DNA of 64,000 bases, taken from the NCBI GenBank assembly GCA_020249925.1, contig JADCER010000005.1, positions 124,001 to 188,000 on the forward strand. The letters run 5' to 3'. This DNA is from Roseomonas sp. (lineage in GTDB: Bacteria; Pseudomonadota; Alphaproteobacteria; Acetobacterales; Acetobacteraceae). A model generated the notes under the pieces. It was not told where the DNA came from and did not search any database. It saw only the letters and a list, made by a program, of their open reading frames with translations. Position 1 is the first letter of the stretch. Each line of letters begins with the position of its first letter. Position numbers and translations under genes: made by a program. Shown piece by piece: positions 42,969-50,949 of this stretch.

Positions 42969-44299
42969 TGGAACTCGCGCAAACCGAAGCCGGGCTTTTG
43001 CTGCTTGGGCTGCTTTTCCTGTTCCTTGGGCTTGGCGTCTGGATCGGGCTTGGCCTGATGCTGGTTGGGTTGTGTGGCGTGATCCTGCTGCCCATGCTGA
43101 TGCCTTCCATGCCAACCTTCCCGGCGGAAAAGGTGATGGGGACAGCGATATGGCAATCGCTCGCCTCCTGGACCTTGGCCGCGCTGCCGCTTTTCATCTG
43201 GATGGGTGAGATCCTGTTCCGTACCAAGCTTTCTGAGGATATGTTCCGCGGTCTCGCCCCCTGGGTGCAGCGCCTGCCCGGGCGGCTGATGCATGTGAAT
43301 GTCATTGGCTGCGGGATTTTTGCGGCTGTTTCGGGTTCCTCCGCCGCAACGGCGGCGACCATTGGCAAGATGTCGCTGCCCGCGCTTACGCAACGCGGTT
43401 ATCATTTGCCGATGGCGGTGGGCAGCCTGGCCGGGGCCGGCACGCTGGGCCTTTTGATCCCGCCTTCCATTGTCATGATCGTTTATGGCGTTGCGGCGGA
43501 AGTTTCCATTGTGCGGCTGTTCATCGCGGGTGTCATTCCGGGCATCATGCTGATGGTGTTGTTCAGCGGTTACATCATGGTTTGGTCCATGATGAACCCA
43601 ACGCTGACACCGCCGCGTGATCCTTCCATTCCGCTGTCGCGCAAATTGAAGGAAAGCGGCCAGCTTATTCCGGTGGTGCTGCTGATCATGTTTGTCATGG
43701 GCAGCATTTATTTCGGCTGGGCGACGGCAACGGAAGCCGCTGTCTTTGGCGTGGTGGGCGCGCTGGCGCTTTCCGCATGGGGGCGCACACTCACTTGGAA
43801 GAGCTTCATTGATAGCCTGATGGGCGCGGTGCGGCTTTCCTGCATGATCAATCTGATCCTGGCAGGCGCTGCGTTTTTGACGCAGGCCATGGCCTATTCC
43901 GGCATTCCCGCCGCCATGGCAGCCTGGGTCGGCGCGCAGGGCTTCAGCCCTTACATGATCATCGCGTGTCTGACGATTATCTATCTGGTATTGGGGTGCT
44001 TTATTGATGGCATCAGCATGATCGTGCTGACGGTTTCCGTTGTGCTGCCGATCATCCAGGGTGCTGGGTTTGACCTGGTATGGTTTGGTATTTTCATCGT
44101 GCTGGTCGTGGAAATGGCGCAGATAACGCCGCCGGTTGGCTTCAACCTGTTTGTGCTGCAGGGCCTGACCAATATGGGCATATTCAAGGTGGCGCGTTAC
44201 ACCCTGCCGTTCTTTTTCATGATGGTGGTTGCTGTCGCGATTGTCACGGTTTTCCCCGGCGTGGTGACCTGGCTGCCCGCGACCATGCTGTCGGGCTGA
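42968..44299 (+). CDS. dctM: TRAP transporter large permease
   Basis: A 443-aa DctM with about 12 membrane segments: LLLLGLLFLFLGLGVWIGLG at the start, the ISGSSAATAATIGKM motif near 115-129, LGLLIPPSIVMIVYGVA, WATATEAAVFGVVGA and QITPPVGFNLFVLQG. It is translationally linked to dctQ. The stop codon TGA and the reverse-strand stop of the convergent VOC gene together form TGATCA, so no spacer separates the genes. Confidence 0.93.
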   Translation: MELAQTEAGLLLLGLLFLFLGLGVWIGLGLMLVGLCGVILLPMLMPSMPTFPAEKVMGTAIWQSLASWTLAALPLFIWMGEILFRTKLSEDMFRGLAPWVQRLPGRLMHVNVIGCGIFAAVSGSSAATAATIGKMSLPALTQRGYHLPMAVGSLAGAGTLGLLIPPSIVMIVYGVAAEVSIVRLFIAGVIPGIMLMVLFSGYIMVWSMMNPTLTPPRDPSIPLSRKLKESGQLIPVVLLIMFVMGSIYFGWATATEAAVFGVVGALALSAWGRTLTWKSFIDSLMGAVRLSCMINLILAGAAFLTQAMAYSGIPAAMAAWVGAQGFSPYMIIACLTIIYLVLGCFIDGISMIVLTVSVVLPIIQGAGFDLVWFGIFIVLVVEMAQITPPVGFNLFVLQGLTNMGIFKVARYTLPFFFMMVVAVAIVTVFPGVVTWLPATMLSG

Positions 44300-44710
44300 T
44301 CAGGGCGCAGGGTCCGGCCAATCCGGCCGCTCAAAGCGCTGCACCTCCAGCAGATAGCCGGCGGGGTCGTGGAAGAAGAAATGCGTCACGCGATAGGCTT
44401 CGGAATATTCCACTTGTTCCGGCACCGTGACACCGCGCGCCTTCAGCCGCGCGTGCCAGCCTTCCACATCCGGATCAACAAAGGTGAAGACAACGCCGCC
44501 CTGCACGCGGGGATTGTCTGAAGCCCGCGGCGCCCGCGCGCGGCATATTCCCAGAAAGGCCCGCTCGCCCGGCGCAGTGGCATAGATGCGGCAGGTGCCC
44601 TGATCCTGCACCAGCGCCAGGCCGAGCTTGTTTTCGTAGAAGTCCCAGGAAGCGGCCGGGTCTTCCGCGTAAAGAAAAGTGATTTGCTGGGCGAAGTGCT
44701 TCGGTTCCAT
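44300..44710 (-). CDS. VOC (glyoxalase/bleomycin-resistance) family protein
   Basis: A 136-aa protein with the paired beta-alpha-beta-beta-beta modules of the VOC fold: QITFLYAEDPAASWDFYENKLGL first, and VVFTFVDPDVEGWHARLKARGV with HFFFHDPAGYLLEVQRFE second. The second module has His/Glu that could bind metal; the first strand lacks the usual His, so the metal site may be partial. Function cannot be told. The first gene on this strand; its start faces mscL across 152 nt. Confidence 0.85.
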   Translation of the reverse strand: MEPKHFAQQITFLYAEDPAASWDFYENKLGLALVQDQGTCRIYATAPGERAFLGICRARAPRASDNPRVQGGVVFTFVDPDVEGWHARLKARGVTVPEQVEYSEAYRVTHFFFHDPAGYLLEVQRFERPDWPDPAP

Positions 44711-44824
44711 GGATGCAGCTTAGGGGGAACGGCACCAAGGCGCCACCCGCCAAGCTGGTGCCTGGGCCATACCTTGTTACACTTTACAAAAGGCATTCCA
44801 TCCGCTTGCATTTTGGGACATTAC

Positions 44825-44851
44825 GAGTCCGAGAGTATGGACTCCTTTTTT
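44825..44851 (+). promoter_or_regulatory. Hairpin with T tract in the mscL leader
   Basis: GAGTCC (44825-44830) pairs with GGACTC (44839-44844), then C and six T (44846-44851), directly before the ribosome site GGGGAAGAGG and ATG 44863. It looks like a small terminator placed in the 5' untranslated region and could act as an attenuator. The stem is short, so the effect is uncertain. Confidence 0.4.
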
Positions 44852-44862
44852 GGGGAAGAGGC

Positions 44863-45342
44863 ATGAGCGATCTGGCGAACAAGATCACCGGTCAAATACC
44901 GGTGAAGGAACCGCAATGGCTGAAGGAATTCAAGGCCTTCATCATGCGCGGCAATGTGATTGACCTGGCGGTTGGCATTGTGATTGGCGCAGCCTTCACC
45001 GCCATTGTGACCTCCATGGTCGAGGATCTGCTGAACCCCATCATCGGCCTCCTGATGGGTGGGATGGATTTTTCCAACCTGTTCGTGGTGATTTCCGGTG
45101 AACGCAAGGCAACGCTGGCCGCGACGCGCGATGGCGGCGCTGCCGTGCTCGCGGTTGGCAAATTCATCAATGCCATCATCAAATTCGTCATCGTGGGCTT
45201 TGCGGTGTTTTGGATGGTGAAGGTGCTGAGCAAGCTGCAAGCTTCAAAAGCCGTGGAAAAGGCCGCAACGCCGCCGCCACCCACGCCGACTGAGGCGCTG
45301 CTTGCGGAAATCCGTGATGAATTGAAGGCCCGCAAGGTTTGA
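44863..45342 (+). CDS. mscL: Large-conductance mechanosensitive channel
   Basis: A 159-aa MscL, a little longer than the 136 aa of E. coli. An N-terminal amphipathic stretch (WLKEFKAFIMRGNVIDLAV), TM1 IVIGAAFTAIVTSMVEDLLNPIIG, a periplasmic loop, and TM2 FINAIIKFVIVGFAVFWMVK, then a Pro-rich and helical C-terminal bundle. It protects the cell against osmotic downshift. ATG 44863 is chosen by the GGGGAAGAGG site and the family start; the frame runs upstream to 44713 without meaning. Confidence 0.96.
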   Translation: MSDLANKITGQIPVKEPQWLKEFKAFIMRGNVIDLAVGIVIGAAFTAIVTSMVEDLLNPIIGLLMGGMDFSNLFVVISGERKATLAATRDGGAAVLAVGKFINAIIKFVIVGFAVFWMVKVLSKLQASKAVEKAATPPPPTPTEALLAEIRDELKARKV

Positions 45343-45348
45343 TGCTTT

Positions 45349-45376
45349 GGCGTGATCCGTTGCGGCGGATCACGCC
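45349..45376. terminator. Hairpin between mscL and the convergent molybdopterin gene
   Basis: Perfect 11-bp stem GGCGTGATCCG (45349-45359) / CGGATCACGCC (45366-45376), loop TTGCGG. Nothing T-rich follows on either strand, so it is at best a weak two-way terminator. Confidence 0.5.
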
Positions 45377-45377
45377 C

Positions 45378-47030
45378 TCAGCGCACCATGCTGTAGCCCG
45401 GCACGCCTTTCAGCGCCTCGGTCGTATCGAAATCGCGCAGCACCGCGTCATCGGCCATTTCAACTTCCACGCAGCGATCGGCATATTTGCCGGCGAGGTG
45501 ACGCGCGCCGACATCGCCGGTGATTGCCAGCATCTCGGGCAAAAATTCGCGTGACCAGAGCATGGGATTGCCCTGCTTGCCGCGAAAGGTCGGCATGACA
45601 ATCGCGCGGCCTTCTTCCGGATCAAAAGCCGCCATCAGCCGATCAAGCATCGCCGCACTCACTAATGGCATATCGCCCAGACAGACCATGAAGCCTTCCA
45701 CATCTTCGGGCAGCGCACGCAGCCCGGCCTTGAGTGAGGCGGAAAGCCCCTGCGCGTAATCCTCGGCAATCGCGAATTGCACGGCGCGGCCGGCAAGGGC
45801 TTCTTCCACCCGGTCATGCTCGTGGCCCGTTACCACAATGATCGGCCGCGCATGGGAAGCGAGCACCTGATCCACGACCCGCACCACCATGGGCACGCCA
45901 TCATTATCCGTGACCAGAAGCTTATTGAGCGGCGCCATGCGGCGAGACCGGCCGGCGGCCAGCACAATCGCCGCCACGCGGCGGCCTCGGCGTGGTGCAA
46001 GCGCGGGTGGTGGCGTGCGCGGCGCCTGTTCGCGCGGCAAGGGCCTTACTTCGATTTCCTTGAGCAAGCCGCCCACACCCATGGCGCCGATATCTTCCGG
46101 TGTGACTTCAAGCCCCGCGAAAAGCCGTTGCAGCACCCAATCAAAGCCATTCAGCTTGGGGCTCCGCGCACAGCCAGGCAGCACCATGGCGGGGATTTTG
46201 CCGATATGGCCAAGGCAGAGCAGATTGCCGGGATCAACCGGCATACCGAAATGATCAATCACGCCACCGGCGCGCACAATGGCGGCAGGGCCGACATCGC
46301 GCCGATCCACCACGGCGGAAGCGCCGGCCACCAGCAACATCTCCGCCCCCGCACGCCTGAGGCGCGACAACGCATCGGAAATCGCGACCGTGTCATGGCG
46401 CACGCGTTCAACGGGCAATAATGTCCCACATAGCCCGGCGATGCGTTCTTCCGTGGCCTCGACCGCGCCTTCCATGACGCTTTCCTTGATGCCGGGCAAT
46501 TCAGACAGCACCAGCCCAACCTTCAGCGCACGGAAGGGATGAATGGCGAGCACCGGCCCCGTGCCGCTTTTCGCGACCGCTTCCACCACGCCGAGCATTT
46601 GCCCCGGCACGGCAAAGGGAATCACCTTGATGGTCGCAACCATTTCCTTGGTGTTCACCGGCGTGAAATTGGGCAAAGTCGCAATCGTCAGGCTTTCATC
46701 CACCGCATTCATGCGCGCGATGCGCTTCGTGTCCAGCACCAAAAGCCCGGCTGTTTCGGCGAGGATATTCACGCGCCCCGTGGCCGCCCGGGACCGCGCG
46801 AGCAAGGGCGCGGCCAATACCTGGCCCAGCCTTTCAGCGGCTTCATCTTCCGGCACATCACCCACTTCAAGCCGGGCTGCGATGATTTCACGATGGCCAC
46901 CGTCACGCAGCGCGGCGATGGCGCCATCATCCAGCACTGTGCCTTTTTTCAGGACGCGGCCGGTCAGGCGCATGGTATGCGCCAGGATCGCGCCTTTCGC
47001 TTCTTCAAGCCGCGTCGGGCCGAATATCAT
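45378..47030 (-). CDS. Molybdopterin-binding domain fused to MobA/MocA-like nucleotidyltransferase
   Basis: A 550-aa two-part protein. Residues 1 to about 325 resemble the molybdopterin-binding MoeA/MoaB part (LLVAGASAVVDRRDVGPAAI near 232-251, PGNLLCLGHIGKIPAMVLPG near 267-286). After a Pro-rich linker (about 328-348) comes an NTP transferase: LAAGRSRRM at 357-365 and later CLGDMPLV. It probably makes the dinucleotide form of the cofactor (MCD) for molybdenum hydroxylases. Last gene of the six-gene operon, coupled by ATGA. This fusion is known in alphaproteobacteria. Confidence 0.87.
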   Translation of the reverse strand: MIFGPTRLEEAKGAILAHTMRLTGRVLKKGTVLDDGAIAALRDGGHREIIAARLEVGDVPEDEAAERLGQVLAAPLLARSRAATGRVNILAETAGLLVLDTKRIARMNAVDESLTIATLPNFTPVNTKEMVATIKVIPFAVPGQMLGVVEAVAKSGTGPVLAIHPFRALKVGLVLSELPGIKESVMEGAVEATEERIAGLCGTLLPVERVRHDTVAISDALSRLRRAGAEMLLVAGASAVVDRRDVGPAAIVRAGGVIDHFGMPVDPGNLLCLGHIGKIPAMVLPGCARSPKLNGFDWVLQRLFAGLEVTPEDIGAMGVGGLLKEIEVRPLPREQAPRTPPPALAPRRGRRVAAIVLAAGRSRRMAPLNKLLVTDNDGVPMVVRVVDQVLASHARPIIVVTGHEHDRVEEALAGRAVQFAIAEDYAQGLSASLKAGLRALPEDVEGFMVCLGDMPLVSAAMLDRLMAAFDPEEGRAIVMPTFRGKQGNPMLWSREFLPEMLAITGDVGARHLAGKYADRCVEVEMADDAVLRDFDTTEALKGVPGYSMVR

Positions 47031-47740
47031 GCCGCAACACCGGGAATGGGCCTGACCGCGCCGAGCGCTGCACCGCGCCGCGCTGCCACGATTTCCGCCA
47101 TGATGGAAAGTGCGATTTCCGGCGCCGTGATGGCCTCGATATTCAAGCCAACCGGCGCATGGATGCGCCCCATGGCTTCCGCATTGTGGCCAAGTTCCGT
47201 CAGGCGCGCGACGCGCTTGGCATGGGTGCGCCGGCTGCCGAGTGCGCCGATGTAAAACGCCTCACTTTTCAGCGCCGCATCCAAGGCGGGATCATCCAGC
47301 TTCGGGTCATGCGTGAGCGTCACGACTGCGGTGCGCGCATCGGGCGCCAAAGCTGCCATCGCCTCATCTGGCCAATCGGTGGAAAGCGTCACCCCCGGCA
47401 GGCGTTCTTCGCTGGCGAAGGCGCGGCGCGGGTCCACCACCACCATGGCAAAGCCGAGCGGTGCGGCCATGGGCGCCATGGCCTGAGCGATATGCACGGC
47501 ACCCACAACAATGATGCGCAGCGGCGGGTTATGCGGATGGATGAACCAGGTCTCATCCCCCAGCGTCACATTGCCGGCTTCTTCGCTGCCAAGTGCGGCC
47601 TTGGAGGCTTCCACCAGCGCTTCCGGCATATCATCGCCCGGCCAAAGCATTTGCGCGCCATCGGAAAGCCTGGTCAGCAGCACCGCCGGGCGCTTGGCAG
47701 CGCGTTCGGCTTGCAGCCGGGCAAGGGTGGCGCCCTTCAT
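47027..47740 (-). CDS. xdhC: XdhC family protein, C-terminal (Rossmann) part
   Basis: A 237-aa protein consisting of the XdhC C-terminal domain: RIIVVGAVHIAQAMAPMAA near 74-92 (nucleotide-fold start), VVVDPRRAFA, VTLTHDPKLDDPALDAAL and YIGALGSRRTHAKRVARL. XdhC binds molybdenum cofactor and hands it, sulfurated, to the target hydroxylase. Here the gene is split: the N-terminal part is a separate gene before it, with an ATGA overlap. So two chains may replace the usual single XdhC. Confidence 0.88.
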   Translation of the reverse strand: MKGATLARLQAERAAKRPAVLLTRLSDGAQMLWPGDDMPEALVEASKAALGSEEAGNVTLGDETWFIHPHNPPLRIIVVGAVHIAQAMAPMAAPLGFAMVVVDPRRAFASEERLPGVTLSTDWPDEAMAALAPDARTAVVTLTHDPKLDDPALDAALKSEAFYIGALGSRRTHAKRVARLTELGHNAEAMGRIHAPVGLNIEAITAPEIALSIMAEIVAARRGAALGAVRPIPGVAA

Positions 47741-48066
47741 GATAGCGGCTCCACAAACACCTTCACCTTGCCGCCGCAGGAAAGCCCGACTTCCCAGGCG
47801 CGTTCATCGGAAATCCCGAAATCGAGCAATTGCGGCGCGCCGCTTGCCATGGATTGCCGCGCGGCATCCGCGACCGCCCCTTCAATGCAGCCGCCGGAAA
47901 CAGACCCCGCCAGCTTGCCCGATTTGGTGATGGCAAGCCGCGATCCCGCCGGGCGTGGCGAGGACCCCCAGGTTTCCACCACGGTCGCTATGGCCACATC
48001 CTCACCGGCTGCCTTCCAAGTCGCGGCGATGGCCAGGATATCTTCGGCATTGTCGTTGTGGGTCAT
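47737..48066 (-). CDS. XdhC/CoxI family protein, N-terminal part
   Basis: A 109-aa protein matching only the XdhC_CoxI N-terminal domain: VVETWGSSPRPAGSRLAI near 27-44, LAGSVSGGCIEGAV near 50-63 (with the conserved Cys) and LSCGGKVKVFVEPL at the end. Together with the next gene it equals one complete XdhC/CoxF. Overlaps of four bases join it to coxE before and xdhC after. Confidence 0.88.
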   Translation of the reverse strand: MTHNDNAEDILAIAATWKAAGEDVAIATVVETWGSSPRPAGSRLAITKSGKLAGSVSGGCIEGAVADAARQSMASGAPQLLDFGISDERAWEVGLSCGGKVKVFVEPLS

Positions 48067-49316
48067 GCGACCATCATCCTTCTGCTTTGGCCGGTGCGCG
48101 GATCGGATAAGGTTTGGATCAGCGCCCGCAGGCTTTCAAGATTATGCACGGGCCGGAAATCATCCACATGGGGCAGCATGGCCCGAATGCCCTGGGATTT
48201 CGGTTGAAAGCCCGAAAAACGCAACAGCGGATTGAGCCAGATCAGACGCGTGCAGGATTGCCGGAGCCTCTCGGTCGCTTCCGCCAGCCCCGCCGCACCT
48301 TCGCGGTCCAGCCCATCGGTTATCAGCAGCACCACGGCACCTTGGCCGAGCACGCGCCGCGCCCACAGCTTGTTGAACAGGCCAAGGCTTTCACCAATCC
48401 GCGTGCCGCCCGACCAATCGGGCACGATGTGGGACACCATCTCAAAGGCGAATTCCGGATCGCGATGGCGCAATTGCCGCGTGACGTTCGTCAGGCGCGT
48501 GCCGAACAGGAAACTATGCACCCGGTCCCGTTCATTGGTGACGGCATGGAGGAAATGGAGCAGAATCTGCGCATAACGAGCCATGCTGCCGCTAATGTCA
48601 CACAGCACTACCAAGCGCGGCGGCTTTTCCACGCGCTGCTTGTGTTCAAGCTTCAGGATATCGCCCCCAAGCCGCAGGCTTTGGCGCAAAGTGGCGCGCA
48701 AATCCACAACCCGTCCGGCGGGATGCGTGCGAAAGCGCCGCGTTGGTTTTTCATCAAGCGGCAGGGTCAGCTTGCGAATTTCCTGCTTGGCGGCGGCGAT
48801 TTCAGCCGCCGACATGGCTTCGAAATCCAGCTTTTGCAGTTTTTCGCGGTCGCTGACAGTGAAGCTCATATCCTGGCGCGGCGGTTCCGGCTCAGGCGGG
48901 CGGGGCTTGGGTTTTTCGCCCTGCATGGCTTCGGCCAAACGCCGAGACGCGGGGGGCGGCTTTTCCGATGGCGGCTTATGGCCATCCAGCGCGGCCATGG
49001 CAGCGGCATGGGCGGCGGCTTCCGGGTCTCGCCAGAATAATTGGAAGGCCTGATCGAACAGCTCAAAATGCTCACGCCGATGCACCATCACGGCGCGGAG
49101 CGCAGCATGGACCTGGCGGCGATCCCCGATATCAATCGCGTTCAGCGCGGCAAGCGCGCTGAGTGCCTCACCAGGCCCAAGCGGCAGGCCGGAACGGCGC
49201 AACAGCCGCGTGAAGGCCAGCAAATTGGTCGCGATATGTCCGCCCGCGCTGTGCGCCGCTGCCAGCAAGGGCTGGCCGCCGGCGATGATGCGGGCAGGGT
49301 CGCGATCCGGCGTCAC
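48063..49316 (-). CDS. coxE: VWA-domain protein CoxE-like
   Basis: A 417-aa protein of the CoxE family: N-terminal helical part, a basic middle (RRFRTHPAGRVVDLRATLRQ), and a von Willebrand A domain with the MIDAS sequence VVLCDISGSMARY near 229-241 and the later VLLITDGLDRE. CoxE works with the MoxR ATPase CoxD in metal-site maturation of CO dehydrogenase-type enzymes. Joined by ATGA overlaps to coxD and the xdhC N-terminal gene. Confidence 0.88.
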   Translation of the reverse strand: MTPDRDPARIIAGGQPLLAAAHSAGGHIATNLLAFTRLLRRSGLPLGPGEALSALAALNAIDIGDRRQVHAALRAVMVHRREHFELFDQAFQLFWRDPEAAAHAAAMAALDGHKPPSEKPPPASRRLAEAMQGEKPKPRPPEPEPPRQDMSFTVSDREKLQKLDFEAMSAAEIAAAKQEIRKLTLPLDEKPTRRFRTHPAGRVVDLRATLRQSLRLGGDILKLEHKQRVEKPPRLVVLCDISGSMARYAQILLHFLHAVTNERDRVHSFLFGTRLTNVTRQLRHRDPEFAFEMVSHIVPDWSGGTRIGESLGLFNKLWARRVLGQGAVVLLITDGLDREGAAGLAEATERLRQSCTRLIWLNPLLRFSGFQPKSQGIRAMLPHVDDFRPVHNLESLRALIQTLSDPRTGQSRRMMVA

Positions 49317-50200
49317 CCGGCCCGAGCCTCCGCAATCAGCCGCGCCGCTTCCTCGCCCTTCAGCTTGGCGATATCATCCTGGTATTTCAGCAAAACGCCG
49401 AGCGTTTCATCCACCACGCCCTGTTCCAGCGCCTTGGCATCAAGGGCGGCGAGCGCCTGCGCCCAATCAATCGTCTCCGCCACACCAGGCAGCTTGAAAT
49501 AATCGCCATCGCGCAGCTTTTGCACAAAGGCGACAACCTGGGCGGAAAGCGCTTCCGGCAGGCCGGGCGCGCGCAGTTTCAGAATGGCGCGCTCACGCGC
49601 TGCATCCGGGTAATCCACCCAATGATACAGGCAGCGCCGGCGCACCGCATCATGCACTTCGCGCGTGCGGTTCGATGTGATGATCACAACCGGCGGGGTT
49701 GCCGCCTTTACCGTGCCAAGCTCAGGAATCGTGATTTGGAAATCGGCGAGGATTTCAAGCAGAAACGCCTCAAAAGGTTCATCGGCGCGGTCAAGCTCAT
49801 CAATCAGCAGCACGGCGGGGCTGCCTTCCAAAGCATCGAGCAAGGGCCGCGGCTGGAGGAATTTGCGGTCATAAATCCCGCGATCAAGCGCGGCGGGGTC
49901 CACATCGCCGGCAGCTTCCGCCAAGCGTATCGCCATTAATTGCCGCGCGTGATTCCATTCATAGGCGGCTGAGGAAATATCCAAGCCATCATAGCATTGC
50001 AGCCTGACCAGCCGGCGCGGCAGCTTGGCCGCCAGTACCTTGGCGATTTCCGTCTTGCCTGTGCCGGGTTCGCCTTCCAGGAACAGCGGGCGGCCCATGG
50101 TCAGCGCCAGATGGATGGTGGTGGCGAGCGCACGATCCGCCACATAGCCACCAGAGCCGAGCAACGCCTGGGTTTCGGCGACGCTTGCGGGCAAGCTCAC
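49313..50200 (-). CDS. coxD: MoxR-type AAA+ ATPase CoxD
   Basis: A 295-aa MoxR-family AAA+ ATPase. Walker A GEPGTGKT at 43-50, Walker B VLLIDELDRAD near 130-140, sensor 1 VIITSNRTRE and the arginine-finger region RRRCLYHWVDYP. In Oligotropha, CoxD helps build the copper-sulfur-molybdenum site of CO dehydrogenase; relatives serve other Mo hydroxylases. ATGA overlaps on both sides. Confidence 0.92.
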   Translation of the reverse strand: MSLPASVAETQALLGSGGYVADRALATTIHLALTMGRPLFLEGEPGTGKTEIAKVLAAKLPRRLVRLQCYDGLDISSAAYEWNHARQLMAIRLAEAAGDVDPAALDRGIYDRKFLQPRPLLDALEGSPAVLLIDELDRADEPFEAFLLEILADFQITIPELGTVKAATPPVVIITSNRTREVHDAVRRRCLYHWVDYPDAARERAILKLRAPGLPEALSAQVVAFVQKLRDGDYFKLPGVAETIDWAQALAALDAKALEQGVVDETLGVLLKYQDDIAKLKGEEAARLIAEARAG

Positions 50201-50808
50201 TTGAACATCAACGCGACAATAACCAGCCAGATCGCGCCCCCCACCCAGGCGAGCAGCGGAATCCCAAGCGGCGCTTCCGGCAGCAATTCAAAGATGGAAA
50301 TGCCGCCGCCGGTCACAGGCGGGGCGGGCAGGGGGGCGGGGGGCGCGCCGGGGGCAGCCGGTTCGGCGGCAGCGACCGCGGCGGCGAAACGATCAAAGAA
50401 CTGATCGGACATTTGCTTGGCGGTTGCATCAATCAGCCGCGCGCCAAGCTGCGCCATCTTGCCGCCGACCTGTGCCTTTACCGCGAATTTCAGCACGGTC
50501 TCATTCGGCCCGGCTTCTTCCAGGGATACGTCAGCGCCACCCTTGGCGAAGCCCATGGCACCGCCATTGCCTTCCCCGGTGATGGTATAAGAAGCCGGCG
50601 CCTGGATGTTTTCCAGCTTCACCTTCCCGCCGAACTTCGCTGCCATGGGGCCGATCTTGACCGAGACCTTGGCCTCAAAAGCGTCATCGCCCGTCTTCGT
50701 CACGCTTTCGCAGCCGGGAATCGCGGCCTTCAGCATTTCGGGGTCGTTCAGTGCGTCCCAGACGCGCTGACGGGGCGCGGGGATGCGGCGCTCGCCATTC
50801 ATATCCAT
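50197..50808 (-). CDS. coxG: CoxG-like protein with C-terminal membrane anchor
   Basis: A 203-aa SRPBCC-fold protein: MNGERRIPAPRQRVWDALND at the start, PGCESVTKTGDDAFEA, VGGKMAQLGARLIDATAKQM, then a Pro/Ala linker and a hydrophobic C-terminus (LLAWVGGAIWLVIVALMF) that should hold it to the membrane. CoxG anchors CO dehydrogenase to the membrane and carries quinone in characterised systems. ATG 50808 has GGAG before it; the longer frame to 50898 is not protein-like. First gene of the six-gene maturation operon. Confidence 0.9.
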   Translation of the reverse strand: MDMNGERRIPAPRQRVWDALNDPEMLKAAIPGCESVTKTGDDAFEAKVSVKIGPMAAKFGGKVKLENIQAPASYTITGEGNGGAMGFAKGGADVSLEEAGPNETVLKFAVKAQVGGKMAQLGARLIDATAKQMSDQFFDRFAAAVAAAEPAAPGAPPAPLPAPPVTGGGISIFELLPEAPLGIPLLAWVGGAIWLVIVALMFK

Positions 50809-50834
50809 CGGGTGTTCTCCTGCTGCCCCCCAAA

Positions 50835-50840
50835 CTAGGG
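50835..50840 (-). promoter_or_regulatory. CTAG-type -10 candidate for the cox maturation operon
   Basis: On the minus strand CCCTAGTT lies about 27-32 nt before ATG 50808. No clear -35 is seen. The region around it is very G/C-rich with short inverted repeats. Confidence 0.3.
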
Positions 50841-50949
50841 GCGCAAGGCCATGGGGGAAAGGGGGCGCCCCCTTGTGGCGGGGCGGATCATCCGGCAATC
50901 ACGGGTTTGACGGGTATCAGCCCGCAAGGTTTGAGGGAGGCCCTGGCCC

